Shown here piece by piece: positions 1 to 9,738 of a stretch of 64,000 nucleotides of DNA. This DNA is from Didemnitutus sp047777955 (lineage in GTDB: Bacteria > Verrucomicrobiota > Verrucomicrobiia > Opitutales > Opitutaceae), in the NCBI RefSeq assembly GCF_047777955.1, contig NZ_CP180537.1, positions 2,852,001 through 2,916,000 on the forward strand, read 5' to 3'. The notes beneath the pieces are model-generated. The model was not told the DNA's origin, did not search any database, and saw nothing but the letters and a program-made list of their open reading frames with translations. Made by a program: the position numbers and the translations under genes. Numbering within the stretch: the first letter of the stretch is position 1; every line of letters starts with the position of its first letter.

Positions 1-1
1 C

Positions 2-1081
<1,080 letters not shown>

Positions 1082-1089
1082 CGCTCCCC

Positions 1090-1635
1090 GTGTCCACGCT
1101 CCGATTGAAAGTTCTCAGCGCTGCCGTGCTCGCCACGGCAGCGCTCTCTTTTGCGGCCGAGGCGAAGAGGGATGCCCCGCCCGCCGAAAAACCCGCGGAA
1201 AAACAGCCCGCGCCGCCCGCCGCCAAACCGGCCGACACGAAGCCCGCCGATCCGAAGAGCGCCGGCCTGAAGACCGAGGGCGAGACCGTGAAGATGCCCG
1301 TCTTCACCGTCACCGGCCAGCGCCTCCGCGAGATCGACGTCACGATCAAGAAACTCGAGAAGCAGATCTCCCGGGAGAAAAAGCAGCTCGAGAAGAGCAA
1401 CCTCGACGAGACGCTGAACGGCGAGAAGGTCTCCAAGGCCGCCTCGATCTTCGGCGGCAAGTCCACCGTGCAGCGCGCCTCCGTCGCCGCCGTGCGCATC
1501 GAATCGATGGAGAAGGAGCTCCAGCTCCTCGAGACGCTCCGCACGCCGCTCACCAAGGACGACCGCGCGATGATCGAGAAGCTGGTCGAGGACCAGCGCA
1601 CCTACCGCCGCAGCCTCGACGAGGCGCTCCGCTGA
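1090..1635 (+). CDS. Secreted coiled-coil protein of unknown function
   Basis: A 181-residue protein with a GTG start and an N-terminal signal peptide (hydrophobic stretch ending near SFAAEA). A low-complexity segment rich in Ala, Pro and Lys (about residues 30-65) follows, probably a flexible linker. The C-terminal half is highly charged and helical (many Lys, Glu, Leu and Arg), consistent with a coiled coil, beginning with a short hydrophobic segment around MPVFTVTGQRL. I do not recognise a domain. It lies 8 bases after enolase and is followed by a strong hairpin terminator. Export to the periplasm is inferred from the signal peptide only. Confidence 0.7.
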   Translation: MSTLRLKVLSAAVLATAALSFAAEAKRDAPPAEKPAEKQPAPPAAKPADTKPADPKSAGLKTEGETVKMPVFTVTGQRLREIDVTIKKLEKQISREKKQLEKSNLDETLNGEKVSKAASIFGGKSTVQRASVAAVRIESMEKELQLLETLRTPLTKDDRAMIEKLVEDQRTYRRSLDEALR

Positions 1636-1700
1636 GAATTTCCGCCGCGGTTCCCCTAGCCGCAGCCGAAGCACACACACACTGATAACGACACCAAGGG

Positions 1701-1733
1701 AAGGCCGGACTTCGCCAGAAGCCCGGCCTTTTC
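1701..1733 (+). terminator. Rho-independent terminator after the enolase gene pair
   Basis: A long stem, AAGGCCGG paired with CCGGCCTT, encloses an inner perfect CTTC/GAAG stem with a GCCA loop, followed by a short T-rich run. It lies between the plus-strand gene ending at 1635 and the converging esterase gene, so it may work for both strands, but only the plus side has a T run. Confidence 0.75.
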
Positions 1734-1744
1734 GTCTCCCGGGC

Positions 1745-2548
1745 CTAGCGCCCCGGCACCGGGCTGCGCTCGATGCCGAGATTCCGGCAATGGAACTCCA
1801 GCGCGTCCTGCACATGCCGGTCCCAGTAGTCCCAGTCGTGCGCGCCCGGGTGCTCGCGATACTCGTGCGGCACGCCCTCCCGCTCGAGCAGCGCGTGGAA
1901 CTCCCGGTTGTCCGCCAGCAGATAGTCCGCCGTGCCGCAATCGAGCAGCAGGCGCGGCAACCTGCCCGCGGCCTGCGCCCGCCGCGCGTGCACCAGCAGG
2001 TCGTGCGACGTGCCGTTCGGCCGCTCGCCGAAGATCCGGCGCAGCTCCGCAACCAGCTCCGGCGGCTTCTCGCGGTGCCGGCCGGCGGCGATGGCCGCGT
2101 CGCTGAAGTCCGCGCTCGCCCACCCGATCGCGCCCGAGTGGCTGTTGACCGAGGCGAAGGTGTCCGGAAAACCCAGCCCGAGCCGCAGCGCCCCGTAGCC
2201 GCCCATCGACAATCCGCCGATGGCGCGCCCACCGCGCTCGGCGCGCGTCTGGAAGTTGCGGTCGATGAAGTCCACCAGCTCCACGCCGATGTGCCGCGCA
2301 AACGCGCCGCCCTGCTCGTTGTCGGTGTAGAAGCTCCGGTAGCCGTCGGGCATGACCACGATCAGCGGCAGGTCGCGCAGATACCACTCGAGCCGCGTCC
2401 GGCGCAGCCAGTTCGTCGAGTCGTCCGACAAGCCGTGCAGGAGGTAGAACACTGGGAACGGTCCGCGTCCCACGCTCGGCAGCAGCACCTGCGCGGTGGT
2501 GTGTTTGTCGATGACGGCGCTCCGCCAGTGAACTTCGGCCCAGGGCAT
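1745..2548 (-). CDS. Putative esterase of the alpha/beta hydrolase family (esterase D / tributyrin esterase type)
   Basis: A 267-residue serine hydrolase. The nucleophile elbow is GLSMGGYG (GxSxG), an oxyanion segment is FYLLHGLSDD, and the catalytic His lies near the C terminus in the segment HPGAHDWDYWD, typical of the PF00756 esterase family (S-formylglutathione hydrolase, tributyrin esterase, feruloyl esterase modules). No signal peptide is evident from the ATG at 2548. An upstream in-frame TTG at 2584 would add 12 residues, but the ATG directly before PWAEVHW looks better. The real substrate, a short-chain or sugar ester, cannot be read from sequence. The gene runs in the same direction as rlmI upstream. 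Confidence 0.85.
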   Translation of the reverse strand: MPWAEVHWRSAVIDKHTTAQVLLPSVGRGPFPVFYLLHGLSDDSTNWLRRTRLEWYLRDLPLIVVMPDGYRSFYTDNEQGGAFARHIGVELVDFIDRNFQTRAERGGRAIGGLSMGGYGALRLGLGFPDTFASVNSHSGAIGWASADFSDAAIAAGRHREKPPELVAELRRIFGERPNGTSHDLLVHARRAQAAGRLPRLLLDCGTADYLLADNREFHALLEREGVPHEYREHPGAHDWDYWDRHVQDALEFHCRNLGIERSPVPGR

Positions 2549-2653
2549 AGGCGCGAACTCAATCCACCGCGCGGCGCCGCGCAAGCTCCCGCTGCGGCAC
2601 GGCGCCCCGCCCGCCCTGGCCCCGTGCGCCGCGGCGCGGCCGGCGCGGCGGCG

Positions 2654-3813
2654 CTACTCCGCGCGCAGAATGTAGCCGCGGAGGTATTCGCTCTCCGGCA
2701 TCGTCGCCAGCACCGGATGGTCCGGCGGCTGGTGGCACCACTCGAGCACGTGCACGCGGCGCTTGGCGTCGTTCGCGGCCTGCGCCAGCACCTGGCGCAG
2801 CTCCGCGTCGTGCATGTGGTGGGAGCAGGTGTAGGTCGCGAGCACGCCGCCGGGGGTGAGCGCCTTCAGGGCGCGCAGGTTGAGTTCCTTGTAGCCGCGG
2901 AGCGCGTTCTCGAGCGCGCTCTTCGACTTCGCGAACGGCGGCGGGTCGAGCACGATCACGTCCCAGGCCGGCGCGGCGTCGCGCTGCGCGGTGAACCAGT
3001 CGAAGACGTTCGCGAGCACAAACTCCGCCGCGACGCCGTTGCGTTCGGCGTTCCGCTTCGCCTGGCCGATGGCGTCGTCGGCGCTGTCGAGGCCGAGCAC
3101 GCGCGCCGCCCCCGCCCGCGCCGCGTGCAGCGCGAACGAGCCCTGGTTGCAGAAGGCGTCGAGCACGCGCTTGCCCGCGGCGTATTTCGCCATAGCCGGG
3201 TGCTGGAGCCGCTGGTCGAGGTAGAATCCGGTTTTCTGCCCCTGCTGCAGGTCGAGCCAGTAGTCGAAGCCGTCGATCGCCGCCCAGCGGGGCGCCCACG
3301 GCTGGCCGCTGCGCGTGCGCGTCTCCAGCACCAGCCCCTCGAGGCGGCGCAGGTTCGAGTCGTTCCGGAAGATGATTTCCTGCGCGCCGGTCAATTCGGC
3401 GAGCAGGTCGCCGATCAGCGCCGCGCGCTGGTCCATCGCGAGCGTCTGGATCTGCAGCACGATCGCGTCGCCGAACTGGTCCGCGACGACCCCGGGCAGG
3501 CCGTCCGACTCGGACCAGACCAGGCGCTTGAATCCCCCATCCCGCCGCGCCGGGCGATCGCCGCGGCCAGCGCGGCGCGCAGATAGGCCTCGTCGAGCGC
3601 CACGCGCTCGCGGCTCAGCCGGCGCCAGACGATCTGCGACTTGGAGTTGTAGAGGCCGGTGCCGAGCAGGCGGCCGGCGCGGTCGCGGCATTCGACGACT
3701 TCGCCGTCGTGTTCGGCGGGCAGCAGCGCCTCGACTTCGTTGGCGAACACCCACGGGTGTCCGTCCAGCACGCGCCCCTTGGCGTTCGGTTTTAGTTTAA
3801 GTGAAAGTAGCAC
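2654..3813 (-). CDS. rlmI: 23S rRNA (cytosine-C5) methyltransferase RlmI-like, interrupted by a one-base frameshift
   Basis: The product, about 386 residues after repair, is a class I SAM-dependent RNA methyltransferase of the COG1092/RlmI family, which methylates 23S rRNA. The N-terminal part (GTG start at 3813) holds a PUA-like domain (GHPWVFANEV). The rest has the EEHEE-type middle domain, the SAM loop (VLDAFCNQGSFALHA) and the catalytic motif IVLDPPPFAKSK. The frame breaks at a run of five C on the plus strand (3534-3538); adding one base joins the two halves as ...RRGGMGGFKRL.... Both halves keep family motifs to the ends, so a sequencing or assembly deletion is more likely than a pseudogene. 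It overlaps a possible 54-codon ORF upstream. Confidence 0.88.
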
Positions 3814-3956
3814 AACCCGGCATCATTGCCGGATCGCTCGTCCGCAGAAGCACAAAATGCCTCGGGACCGCGGGCGGGCGCCAGGTGCCAGGCGCGCGCC
3901 CACTCCGCGAGGACCTCGCGCAGGTCGGACCACAGCTTGTTTTTGACGGGATCCAT
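3792..3956 (-). CDS. Possible small protein upstream of rlmI
   Basis: A 54-codon ORF with ATG start, preceded at good spacing by a purine-rich GGAAGGGG ribosome-binding site on the minus strand. Its first 30 residues (MDPVKNKLWSDLREVLAEW onward) are amphipathic and use GC-ending codons like the surrounding genes; the last 20 do not. Its stop lies 22 bases inside the start of rlmI, allowing translational coupling. I do not recognise it. The remaining bases up to prfC (3957-4093) show no other gene. It could instead be a leader peptide or a chance ORF. Confidence 0.35.
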   Translation of the reverse strand: MDPVKNKLWSDLREVLAEWARAWHLAPARGPEAFCASADERSGNDAGLCYFHLN

Positions 3957-4093
3957 GCCCCTTCCATCGGCCGCCGCACCGGACGGCTTGAGCCGCCGGT
4001 TTGTAAGCCCAAAAAAGGCTTCCCTCGCCCGGCGCCGCTCCGTTTCCTGACCAACTCCATCTCTCCGTCCGTCCTCCGTCTTCCGTCCTCCGC

Positions 4094-5773
4094 ATGTCAC
4101 CCGCCCAGGAAATCGCCCGCCGCCGCACCTTCGCGATCATCTCGCACCCCGACGCGGGCAAGACGACGCTGACCGAGAAGTTCCTCCTCTATGGCAACGC
4201 CATCCACCTCGCCGGCGCCGTGAAGGACCGCAAGAACCAGCGCGCCACCGCCTCGGACTGGATGGAACTCGAGAAACAGCGCGGCATCTCGATCAGTTCG
4301 ACCGTCCTCCAATTCGATTTCGCCGGCTGTGCCGTCAACCTCCTCGACACGCCCGGCCACAAGGACTTTTCCGAGGACACCTACCGCGTCCTCACCGCCG
4401 TCGACGCCGCGCTGATGGTCATCGACGCCGCCAAGGGCGTCGAAACGCAGACGCGCAAACTCTTCGAGGTCTGCCGCCGCCGCGGCGTGCCGATCTTCAC
4501 CTTCATGAACAAGTGCGACCGGCCGACGCGCAACCCGCTCGAGCTGCTCGACGAGCTCGAGAGCGTCCTCGGCCTGCAGTCCTCGCCCGTCATCTGGCCG
4601 CTCGGCAACGGTCCGTCGTTCAAGGGCGTGTTCGACCGTCGCACGCGGCAGGTTCACCTCTTCGAGCGCGTGCCCGGCGGCGCGTTCCAGGCGCCGGTCA
4701 ACGTCACCTCGCTCAACGACCCCGCCGTCCGCGCCAAGCTCGACGACGACACCTACGCCTCCGTCACCGAGCAGCTCGAGATGCTCGACGGCGCCGGCCA
4801 CCCGTTCGACCTCGCCGCCGTGCAAGCCGGACAGCAGACGCCGGTCTACTTCGGCAGCGCGGTGAACAATTTCGGCATCGAACTCCTCCTGAATGGATTC
4901 CTGAAGGACTCCGTCCCGCCCGCGGCGCGCCGCGCGATGACGGTGAGCGGCGTCGGCCTCGAGGAGATCGCCAAGGCCGCCTCCGAGCCGGCCAACGAGT
5001 CCAACTCGCGCGTCATCCCGGTCGATTTCCCGAAGTTCTCCGGCTTCATCTTCAAGATCCAGGCGAACATGGACCCGAAGCACCGCGACCGCATCGCGTT
5101 CCTCCGCGTGTGCTCCGGCAAGTTCGAGCGCGACATGGTCGTCACGCACCAGCGCACCGGCAAGCAGGTGCGCCTCTCGTCCTCGCACAAGCTCTTCGGC
5201 CAGGAGCGCGAGACGGTCGACGAGGCGTGGCCCGGCGATGTTATCGGCATCGTTGGCCACGACGCCTTCGGCATCGGCGACACGCTCACCGAGGACCGCA
5301 CGATCCTGTTCAACGAGATCCCGCGCTTCCCGCCCGAGGTCTTCACCTATATCTCCAACCCGACCGCCGGCGACGCCAAGAAATACCGCGCCGGTCTCGA
5401 GCAGCTACTGCAGGAAGGCGTCGTCCAGTCCTTCACCGCGAAGAACGCCCCGCCCGGCGCCACGCTGCTCGCCGCGGTCGGCCCGCTGCAGTTCGAAGTC
5501 GTGCAATGGCGCCTCCAGAGCGAATACAACGCCGAGTCGCGCCTCGCGCCGACGCCGTGGACGCTTCTCAAGTGGGTCGTCGTCCCCGAATCGATGAAGG
5601 GCCCGAAGGGTTTCGACAGCTCGCGCATCATCGTCGCCACCGGCGTCAGCTTCGGCGCGGACAAGTTCGAGAACCCCGTCGTGCTCTTCCCGAACGACTG
5701 GACGATGCGCTACTTCGTCGAGAAGAACCCCGAGCTGAAGCTGCTCGACCTCCCGCCCGAGCAGCAGAACTGA
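4094..5773 (+). CDS. prfC: Peptide chain release factor 3
   Basis: A translational GTPase of 559 residues that removes RF1 or RF2 from the ribosome after termination. The G domain is complete: P-loop SHPDAGKTT, switch region QRGISISSTVL, DTPGHKDFSEDTYR (G3) and NKCD (G4, where many homologues have NKLD). The length and the family-specific ATASDWMELEKQRGIS segment set it apart from EF-G, LepA and TypA. The ATG at 4094 gives the normal N terminus (MSPAQEIARRRTFAIISHPD). It stands alone, followed by about 190 bases before flagellin. Confidence 0.97.
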   Translation: MSPAQEIARRRTFAIISHPDAGKTTLTEKFLLYGNAIHLAGAVKDRKNQRATASDWMELEKQRGISISSTVLQFDFAGCAVNLLDTPGHKDFSEDTYRVLTAVDAALMVIDAAKGVETQTRKLFEVCRRRGVPIFTFMNKCDRPTRNPLELLDELESVLGLQSSPVIWPLGNGPSFKGVFDRRTRQVHLFERVPGGAFQAPVNVTSLNDPAVRAKLDDDTYASVTEQLEMLDGAGHPFDLAAVQAGQQTPVYFGSAVNNFGIELLLNGFLKDSVPPAARRAMTVSGVGLEEIAKAASEPANESNSRVIPVDFPKFSGFIFKIQANMDPKHRDRIAFLRVCSGKFERDMVVTHQRTGKQVRLSSSHKLFGQERETVDEAWPGDVIGIVGHDAFGIGDTLTEDRTILFNEIPRFPPEVFTYISNPTAGDAKKYRAGLEQLLQEGVVQSFTAKNAPPGATLLAAVGPLQFEVVQWRLQSEYNAESRLAPTPWTLLKWVVVPESMKGPKGFDSSRIIVATGVSFGADKFENPVVLFPNDWTMRYFVEKNPELKLLDLPPEQQN

Positions 5774-5858
5774 GCCGCGGACACGAGCGGCGCGAAGCGC
5801 GCCCGCATCGGTCGCCTGGCGCGCCGCTTGAGCAATTTCTGGGAAAAATGCGCGCCGG

Positions 5859-5886
5859 CTAAACTTGGCGCGCCCGCGGACGATTT
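5859..5886 (+). promoter_or_regulatory. Candidate flagellar sigma-28 promoter for the flagellin gene
   Basis: CTAAA at 5859-5863 is followed after exactly 15 bases by GACGATTT at 5879-5886. The sigma-28 (FliA) consensus is CTAAA, 15 bases, GCCGATAA, so the -35 box matches fully and five of eight -10 bases match. Transcription would start near 5893, about 70 bases before the flagellin ATG. The location before a late flagellar gene supports the call. Confidence 0.45.
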
Positions 5887-5963
5887 GTCCCGCGTCGCTA
5901 AGTTGCACGAGTGACACCGCGCGGCACGGATGCCGCTTCTCCACCCCGGAACAAGGACGTGCC

Positions 5964-7214
5964 ATGTCAGTCGTGATCAATACCAATTCTGCTGCGACGA
6001 TCGCCGCGAACAACCTCGCGACGTCCTCGGCGTTCCTGCAGCGCAGCCTCAACCGCCTCGCCAGCGGCTCCAAGATCATCAACCCGCAGGACGACGCCGC
6101 CGGTCTGGCGGTGTCGATGAAACTCGCGGCCACCGCCCGGCGCCAGAACGCCGTCTCCGCCAACCTCGGCAACGCCGTCTCCTACCTGCAGACGCAGGAC
6201 GGCGCCCTCATGGTGGCCGGCAAAGTCCTGAGCCGCATCGGCGAGCTGAAAACCCTCTACGCCGATCCGACCAAGAACTCGGACGACCTCGCAAACTACC
6301 AAGCCGAGTTCGCCGAGCTGCAGACCCAGCTCACCTCGCTGAGCAACGAGAAATTCAACGGCGTGAGCCTGTTTGGATCGACCGGACTAACCGTGGAGAT
6401 GACCGCGGACGGGAGCACTGGGAGCACCGCCTCCGTCGGAGCGGCGGCGTTGATGGGCACCAGCGCGCCTTCGATATTCTCGGATAACTTCGCCAACCTC
6501 AGCCAGTGGCCCACGCAAATGGGCGGGCCCACCGTCTCGGGCAACAGCCTGTCATTGAATAATGGCGGCGGTGTCGCCACGGCGCAGACGTTCAGTGGGG
6601 CGCTCCAGGTCACGTTCACGGTTCAGTTGAGCGGCGCCGGCGCACAGGCTCAGCTCGGTTTCCTTGGCGGCGGCGTCGCCAGCGATCTGTCCTATGGCGG
6701 TCTCATCAACGACACTGCCGCGCACTCCGTCAGAGTGGTCTTCGATGGTGTAGGGAATGCCTCCACTTATCTCGACGGTGCGGCGACCGCCGCGCAGACC
6801 TTGAGTGGTCTCACCGACAATAACGGACTCGTTCTGCAGAACACCTCGGGGGGCACCTCAGTGGTGAGCAATTTCAGTGTGACCGCGGGTGCCGGCGCGC
6901 CGAGCAGCACCTCCACGGTCGCCAATGCCACCGACCTCGGCTCGCTCAGCCTCTCCGACGTCACCGCCGCCACCCAGCAAATCGCCACGCTTCGCGCCAA
7001 CAACGGCGCCCAACAATCGCGCCTCCAGTTCGCGGACGAGGTCCTGCGCGTGAACAAGGCCAACATCGAAGCCGCCAACAGCCGCATCACCGACGTCGAC
7101 GTTGCCGAGGAATCCACCTCGCTCGCGCGCTACAACATCCTCGTCCAGTCCGGCACCGCCATGCTCACGCAGGCCAACCAGTCGGCCCAGATGGCGCTGC
7201 GCCTGCTCGGCTAG
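5964..7214 (+). CDS. fliC: Flagellin with an additional beta-rich domain in its variable region
   Basis: Filament subunit of the flagellum, exported through the flagellar type III system. It has 416 residues from the ATG at 5964, which follows an AAGGA ribosome-binding site. The conserved N-terminal D0/D1 (residues 1-140: INTNSAATIAANNL, RLASGSKIINPQDDAAGLA) and C-terminal D1/D0 (about 325-416: ITDVDVAEESTSLARYNILVQ, ending in LRLLG) match flagellins. Between them, residues about 171-312 begin DNFANLSQW and continue with alternating strands and Gly/Ser/Asn turns, resembling LamG or concanavalin-type jelly-roll domains. That part uses more AT-ending codons than the ends, so it may have been acquired. 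No other flagellar gene is in the window. Confidence 0.95.
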   Translation: MSVVINTNSAATIAANNLATSSAFLQRSLNRLASGSKIINPQDDAAGLAVSMKLAATARRQNAVSANLGNAVSYLQTQDGALMVAGKVLSRIGELKTLYADPTKNSDDLANYQAEFAELQTQLTSLSNEKFNGVSLFGSTGLTVEMTADGSTGSTASVGAAALMGTSAPSIFSDNFANLSQWPTQMGGPTVSGNSLSLNNGGGVATAQTFSGALQVTFTVQLSGAGAQAQLGFLGGGVASDLSYGGLINDTAAHSVRVVFDGVGNASTYLDGAATAAQTLSGLTDNNGLVLQNTSGGTSVVSNFSVTAGAGAPSSTSTVANATDLGSLSLSDVTAATQQIATLRANNGAQQSRLQFADEVLRVNKANIEAANSRITDVDVAEESTSLARYNILVQSGTAMLTQANQSAQMALRLLG

Positions 7215-7307
7215 CGGGAAATTTTTTCCTACCGCGGCGAATCCGGCGTTGAACGCGCCGCCCCCTTGCGCAATTTGGCGCCTGGGTCGTCCTCGCGTTC
7301 CCCGCCC

Positions 7308-8315
7308 ATGCGTCGTCTCTTTCGCCGCCTGCTTCTCGGTCTCTGCGCCCTCGCCTCCTGCGCCGCGCTTCCTGCCGCCGAATTTCCCTGGCCCGGCCGC
7401 GGGTCGCTCGCGCTCACGGTGCCGCCCGGCTGGGACCTCACCGGCCACTCCATCGGCGGGGGCGGAGCCTTCGCCTTCACCGCCCGCCCCAAGTCCGGCG
7501 CCGCCGCCACGCTCCAGATCACCGTCGCCCACACGCCGCCCGAGAGCCCCGTCGATCCGGCCCGGCTCACCGCCACGCTCGAGGCCGCCGTGCACGACTA
7601 CCTCGCCGGCTCGGTGGAACAGAAATTCTCTCCCCAGCCCCTGGCCCTCGCCCAGGGATCCGGTGTCTTCGTCCAATTCACCGACGCCTCCCTCGTCGGC
7701 CAGCCGCCGCAGCCGGACAACTTCAAGGTCCTCCGCACCGCGATGATCGCCCTCGACGACCACGCCCTGGCGCTGGCCTCGCTGCAGTTCAACGACCCGA
7801 CGGCGCGCGAAGTCGGCGAGATGATGGCGGCGCTGGCGAGCCTGCGCTACACCCGCACTGCGCCCCCGGCTGCCGCCGGCCCGTTCCGGTTCAGCGTTGC
7901 CCAGTCGCGGCTCGAGCTCCGCTTTCCCGAAAAGCCCGCGTTCTCCGCCGAGCAGGTCCGGGACCGCTACTTTCTCGGCCACAGCGCCGAGTCGCGCCTC
8001 ACGGCCAGCGGCTGGTTCGAGCCGGCCGAGCGCTACGGCGGGCTGCAGAAGTTCTGGCGCGGCGAATCCGCCGCCCTGACCAAGAACGGCTTCGCGCCCC
8101 ACGGCGTCGAGTTCGCCCGGCAGGGCGACTGGGAGGTGATCCACTACCACCAGGATCTCCCCGGCGACATCCGCATGTGCCACCTCCGCGCCGAACTCGT
8201 CCGCGCCGGCACCTGGATCGACCTGCACCTGTCCGCCACCGGCGCGGAGCCGCTCGCCGCGTTGCGCGCGCGCCTCACGGCCTTTCTTTCCGCCCTCGTC
8301 ATCTCCGAAAAATGA
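7308..8315 (+). CDS. Secreted protein of unknown function
   Basis: A 335-residue protein with a signal peptide (RRLFRRLLLGLCALASCAALPAA region) from the ATG at 7308. The mature part starts as a compact beta-rich module (WPGRGSLALTVPPGWDLTG) like those of small periplasmic proteins that begin with a 'pp GW' motif, then a second half with similar opening (FRFSVAQSRLELRFPEKP). This suggests two repeated domains. No catalytic motif is visible and I cannot name a family. The stop overlaps the start of the next gene (ATGA), so the two are very probably translated together. Confidence 0.7.
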   Translation: MRRLFRRLLLGLCALASCAALPAAEFPWPGRGSLALTVPPGWDLTGHSIGGGGAFAFTARPKSGAAATLQITVAHTPPESPVDPARLTATLEAAVHDYLAGSVEQKFSPQPLALAQGSGVFVQFTDASLVGQPPQPDNFKVLRTAMIALDDHALALASLQFNDPTAREVGEMMAALASLRYTRTAPPAAAGPFRFSVAQSRLELRFPEKPAFSAEQVRDRYFLGHSAESRLTASGWFEPAERYGGLQKFWRGESAALTKNGFAPHGVEFARQGDWEVIHYHQDLPGDIRMCHLRAELVRAGTWIDLHLSATGAEPLAALRARLTAFLSALVISEK

Positions 8316-9073
8316 AACCGCTGCTGCTCGCCTGCCTCGCGCTTTTCACTCTCGGCTCCGCGCTTCGCGCCGCCGACGCTCCGGCCGCTCCGGCCGCGCG
8401 GCCCGTCATGCTCATCGTCCACGGCGCCTGGGGCGGGGCCTGGCAGTTCGCCAAGGTCGATCCGCTGCTGCGCGAGAAAGGCTTCGATGTCCGCCGCGTC
8501 ACGCTCACGGGCCTGGGCGAGCGCTCGCACCTCGGTTCGAAGGACATCGGCCTCGAGACGCACATCCAGGACGTCGTGAACGTCATCCTCTTCGAACGCC
8601 TCGAGAACGTCATCCTCGTCGGCCACAGCTACGGCGGCATGGTCATCACCGGCGTCGCCGACCGCCTGCCCGCGCGCATCCGGAAACTCGTCTACCTCGA
8701 CGCCATGCTGCCGAACGACGGCGAGAGCGCGCAGGACGTCATGGGCAGCTCCGAGTGGATCGCGAGCATGACCAAGGACGGCATGATCGTCCCACCGTGG
8801 GTGCGCCCGGGCCAGCCCCACCCCTTCGACGTCCCGCACCCCGCCAAGACCTTCACCGATCCCCTCGCGCTGAAGAATCCGGACCGCGAGAAAATCCCCG
8901 CCGTCTACATCCTCACCGTCGACCCCGGCAAGAAACCCGAGGAGGACGCCTTCTGGAAATCCGCCGAACGCGCCCGCGCCCGCGGCTGGCCGGTCACGAT
9001 CATGGAAGCCGACCACAACCCGCAATGGCGCAAGCCAGTCGAGACCGCGGAGCTGCTGGGGACGCTGCGGTAG
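8312..9073 (+). CDS. Secreted alpha/beta hydrolase (EstC / salicylate-esterase-like)
   Basis: A 253-residue hydrolase with a cleavable signal peptide (MKPLLLACLALFTLGS..RAAD), so it acts in the periplasm or outside. The oxyanion segment is LIVHGAWGGAWQF, the nucleophile elbow GHSYGGMVITG, and the likely catalytic His is in MEADHNPQW near the C terminus. These spacings are typical of the EstC and plant methylesterase/hydroxynitrile-lyase branch of the alpha/beta hydrolases. Its start overlaps the preceding stop by four bases, and a membrane protein gene starts 5 bases after its stop, so 7308-9498 looks like one operon. The substrate is unknown. Confidence 0.85.
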   Translation: MKPLLLACLALFTLGSALRAADAPAAPAARPVMLIVHGAWGGAWQFAKVDPLLREKGFDVRRVTLTGLGERSHLGSKDIGLETHIQDVVNVILFERLENVILVGHSYGGMVITGVADRLPARIRKLVYLDAMLPNDGESAQDVMGSSEWIASMTKDGMIVPPWVRPGQPHPFDVPHPAKTFTDPLALKNPDREKIPAVYILTVDPGKKPEEDAFWKSAERARARGWPVTIMEADHNPQWRKPVETAELLGTLR

Positions 9074-9078
9074 CGGTG

Positions 9079-9498
9079 ATGAGGCTGCATTCGCTCGCGC
9101 TCGCCGTCTCCCTGGCGATTCCGGCGGTTTTCGCGGTCCGGAGTCTGCTCGCCCTGCCGGATGCAATCGCCGCGTTGGACTACGACGCGCCCTTCGATGC
9201 CTATCGCTGGGGAGCCATCTGTGGTGTCATCGCCTCGACGATCTTTTGGCTCGCGCTGGCCTATGGGCAGTGGCGCACCCGTGGCGGCTGGGGCATTGCT
9301 CTCGGTCTCCTCGGCCTTGTCAGCTTCGCCGCGCAGACCGCCCTCCTCTACCTGGCGCTGCAAAGCGGGCGGGTGGCCCCCTCGACGGACGTCTTCGTCG
9401 CTTTCGCGTTGCGAAACGCCCTTCCGGCCTGGGTGCTCGTGGGCGCCGGTTTCCTCGCCCACCTCAAGCGACCGACACTCACCGCGTCCGTCTTTTGA
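9079..9498 (+). CDS. Small four-helix membrane protein of unknown function
   Basis: A 139-residue hydrophobic protein with about four predicted membrane segments (starting LALAVSLAIPAVFAV, then WGAICGVIASTIFWLALAY, GIALGLLGLVSFAAQTALLY, ALPAWVLVGAGFLAHL). I see no conserved charged or catalytic motif. The start may be the ATG at 9079 or the adjacent GTG at 9076. It follows the hydrolase gene by 5 bases and precedes a strong hairpin, so it is probably the last gene of the 7308-9498 operon. Confidence 0.65.
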   Translation: MRLHSLALAVSLAIPAVFAVRSLLALPDAIAALDYDAPFDAYRWGAICGVIASTIFWLALAYGQWRTRGGWGIALGLLGLVSFAAQTALLYLALQSGRVAPSTDVFVAFALRNALPAWVLVGAGFLAHLKRPTLTASVF

Positions 9499-9557
9499 TC
9501 CGCCTCCAATCCGCGTCGCCGCGCCCTGCCAGTTGACTCGACGAACCCGCCCAAAAC

Positions 9558-9585
9558 GAAGGCCGCCTACCCCTAGGCGGCCTTC
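9558..9585. terminator. Strong 12-bp hairpin, likely terminator
   Basis: GAAGGCCGCCTA and TAGGCGGCCTTC form a perfect 12-bp stem around a CCCC loop. On the plus strand there is no T run after it; on the minus strand it is followed by GTTTTGGG. It closes the operon ending at 9498, and may also shape the leader of the small ORF at 9608. Confidence 0.6.
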
Positions 9586-9607
9586 ACCCTAACACCAAGC
9601 AAACACT

Positions 9608-9712
9608 ATGAACGTGAAGAAAGACGCACGACCCCCGCTCCGCGTTCAAGCTTCGCGCAACTTTCTGCGCACAAGTTCACGCCGCCGACACGCGCGCGTC
9701 ACCCCCTCGTAA
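9608..9712 (+). CDS. Possible very small basic protein
   Basis: A 34-codon ORF with ATG start coding for a strongly basic peptide (MNVKKDARPPLRVQASRNF onward, then Arg/Ser/His-rich), in the 240-base gap 9499-9738. There is no clear ribosome-binding site. It starts 22 bases after a strong hairpin. I do not recognise it, and the rest of the gap shows no other feature. It may be a chance ORF. Confidence 0.2.
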   Translation: MNVKKDARPPLRVQASRNFLRTSSRRRHARVTPS

Positions 9713-9738
9713 CAAGTCGGTTAAAAAACGCCCTCCGG

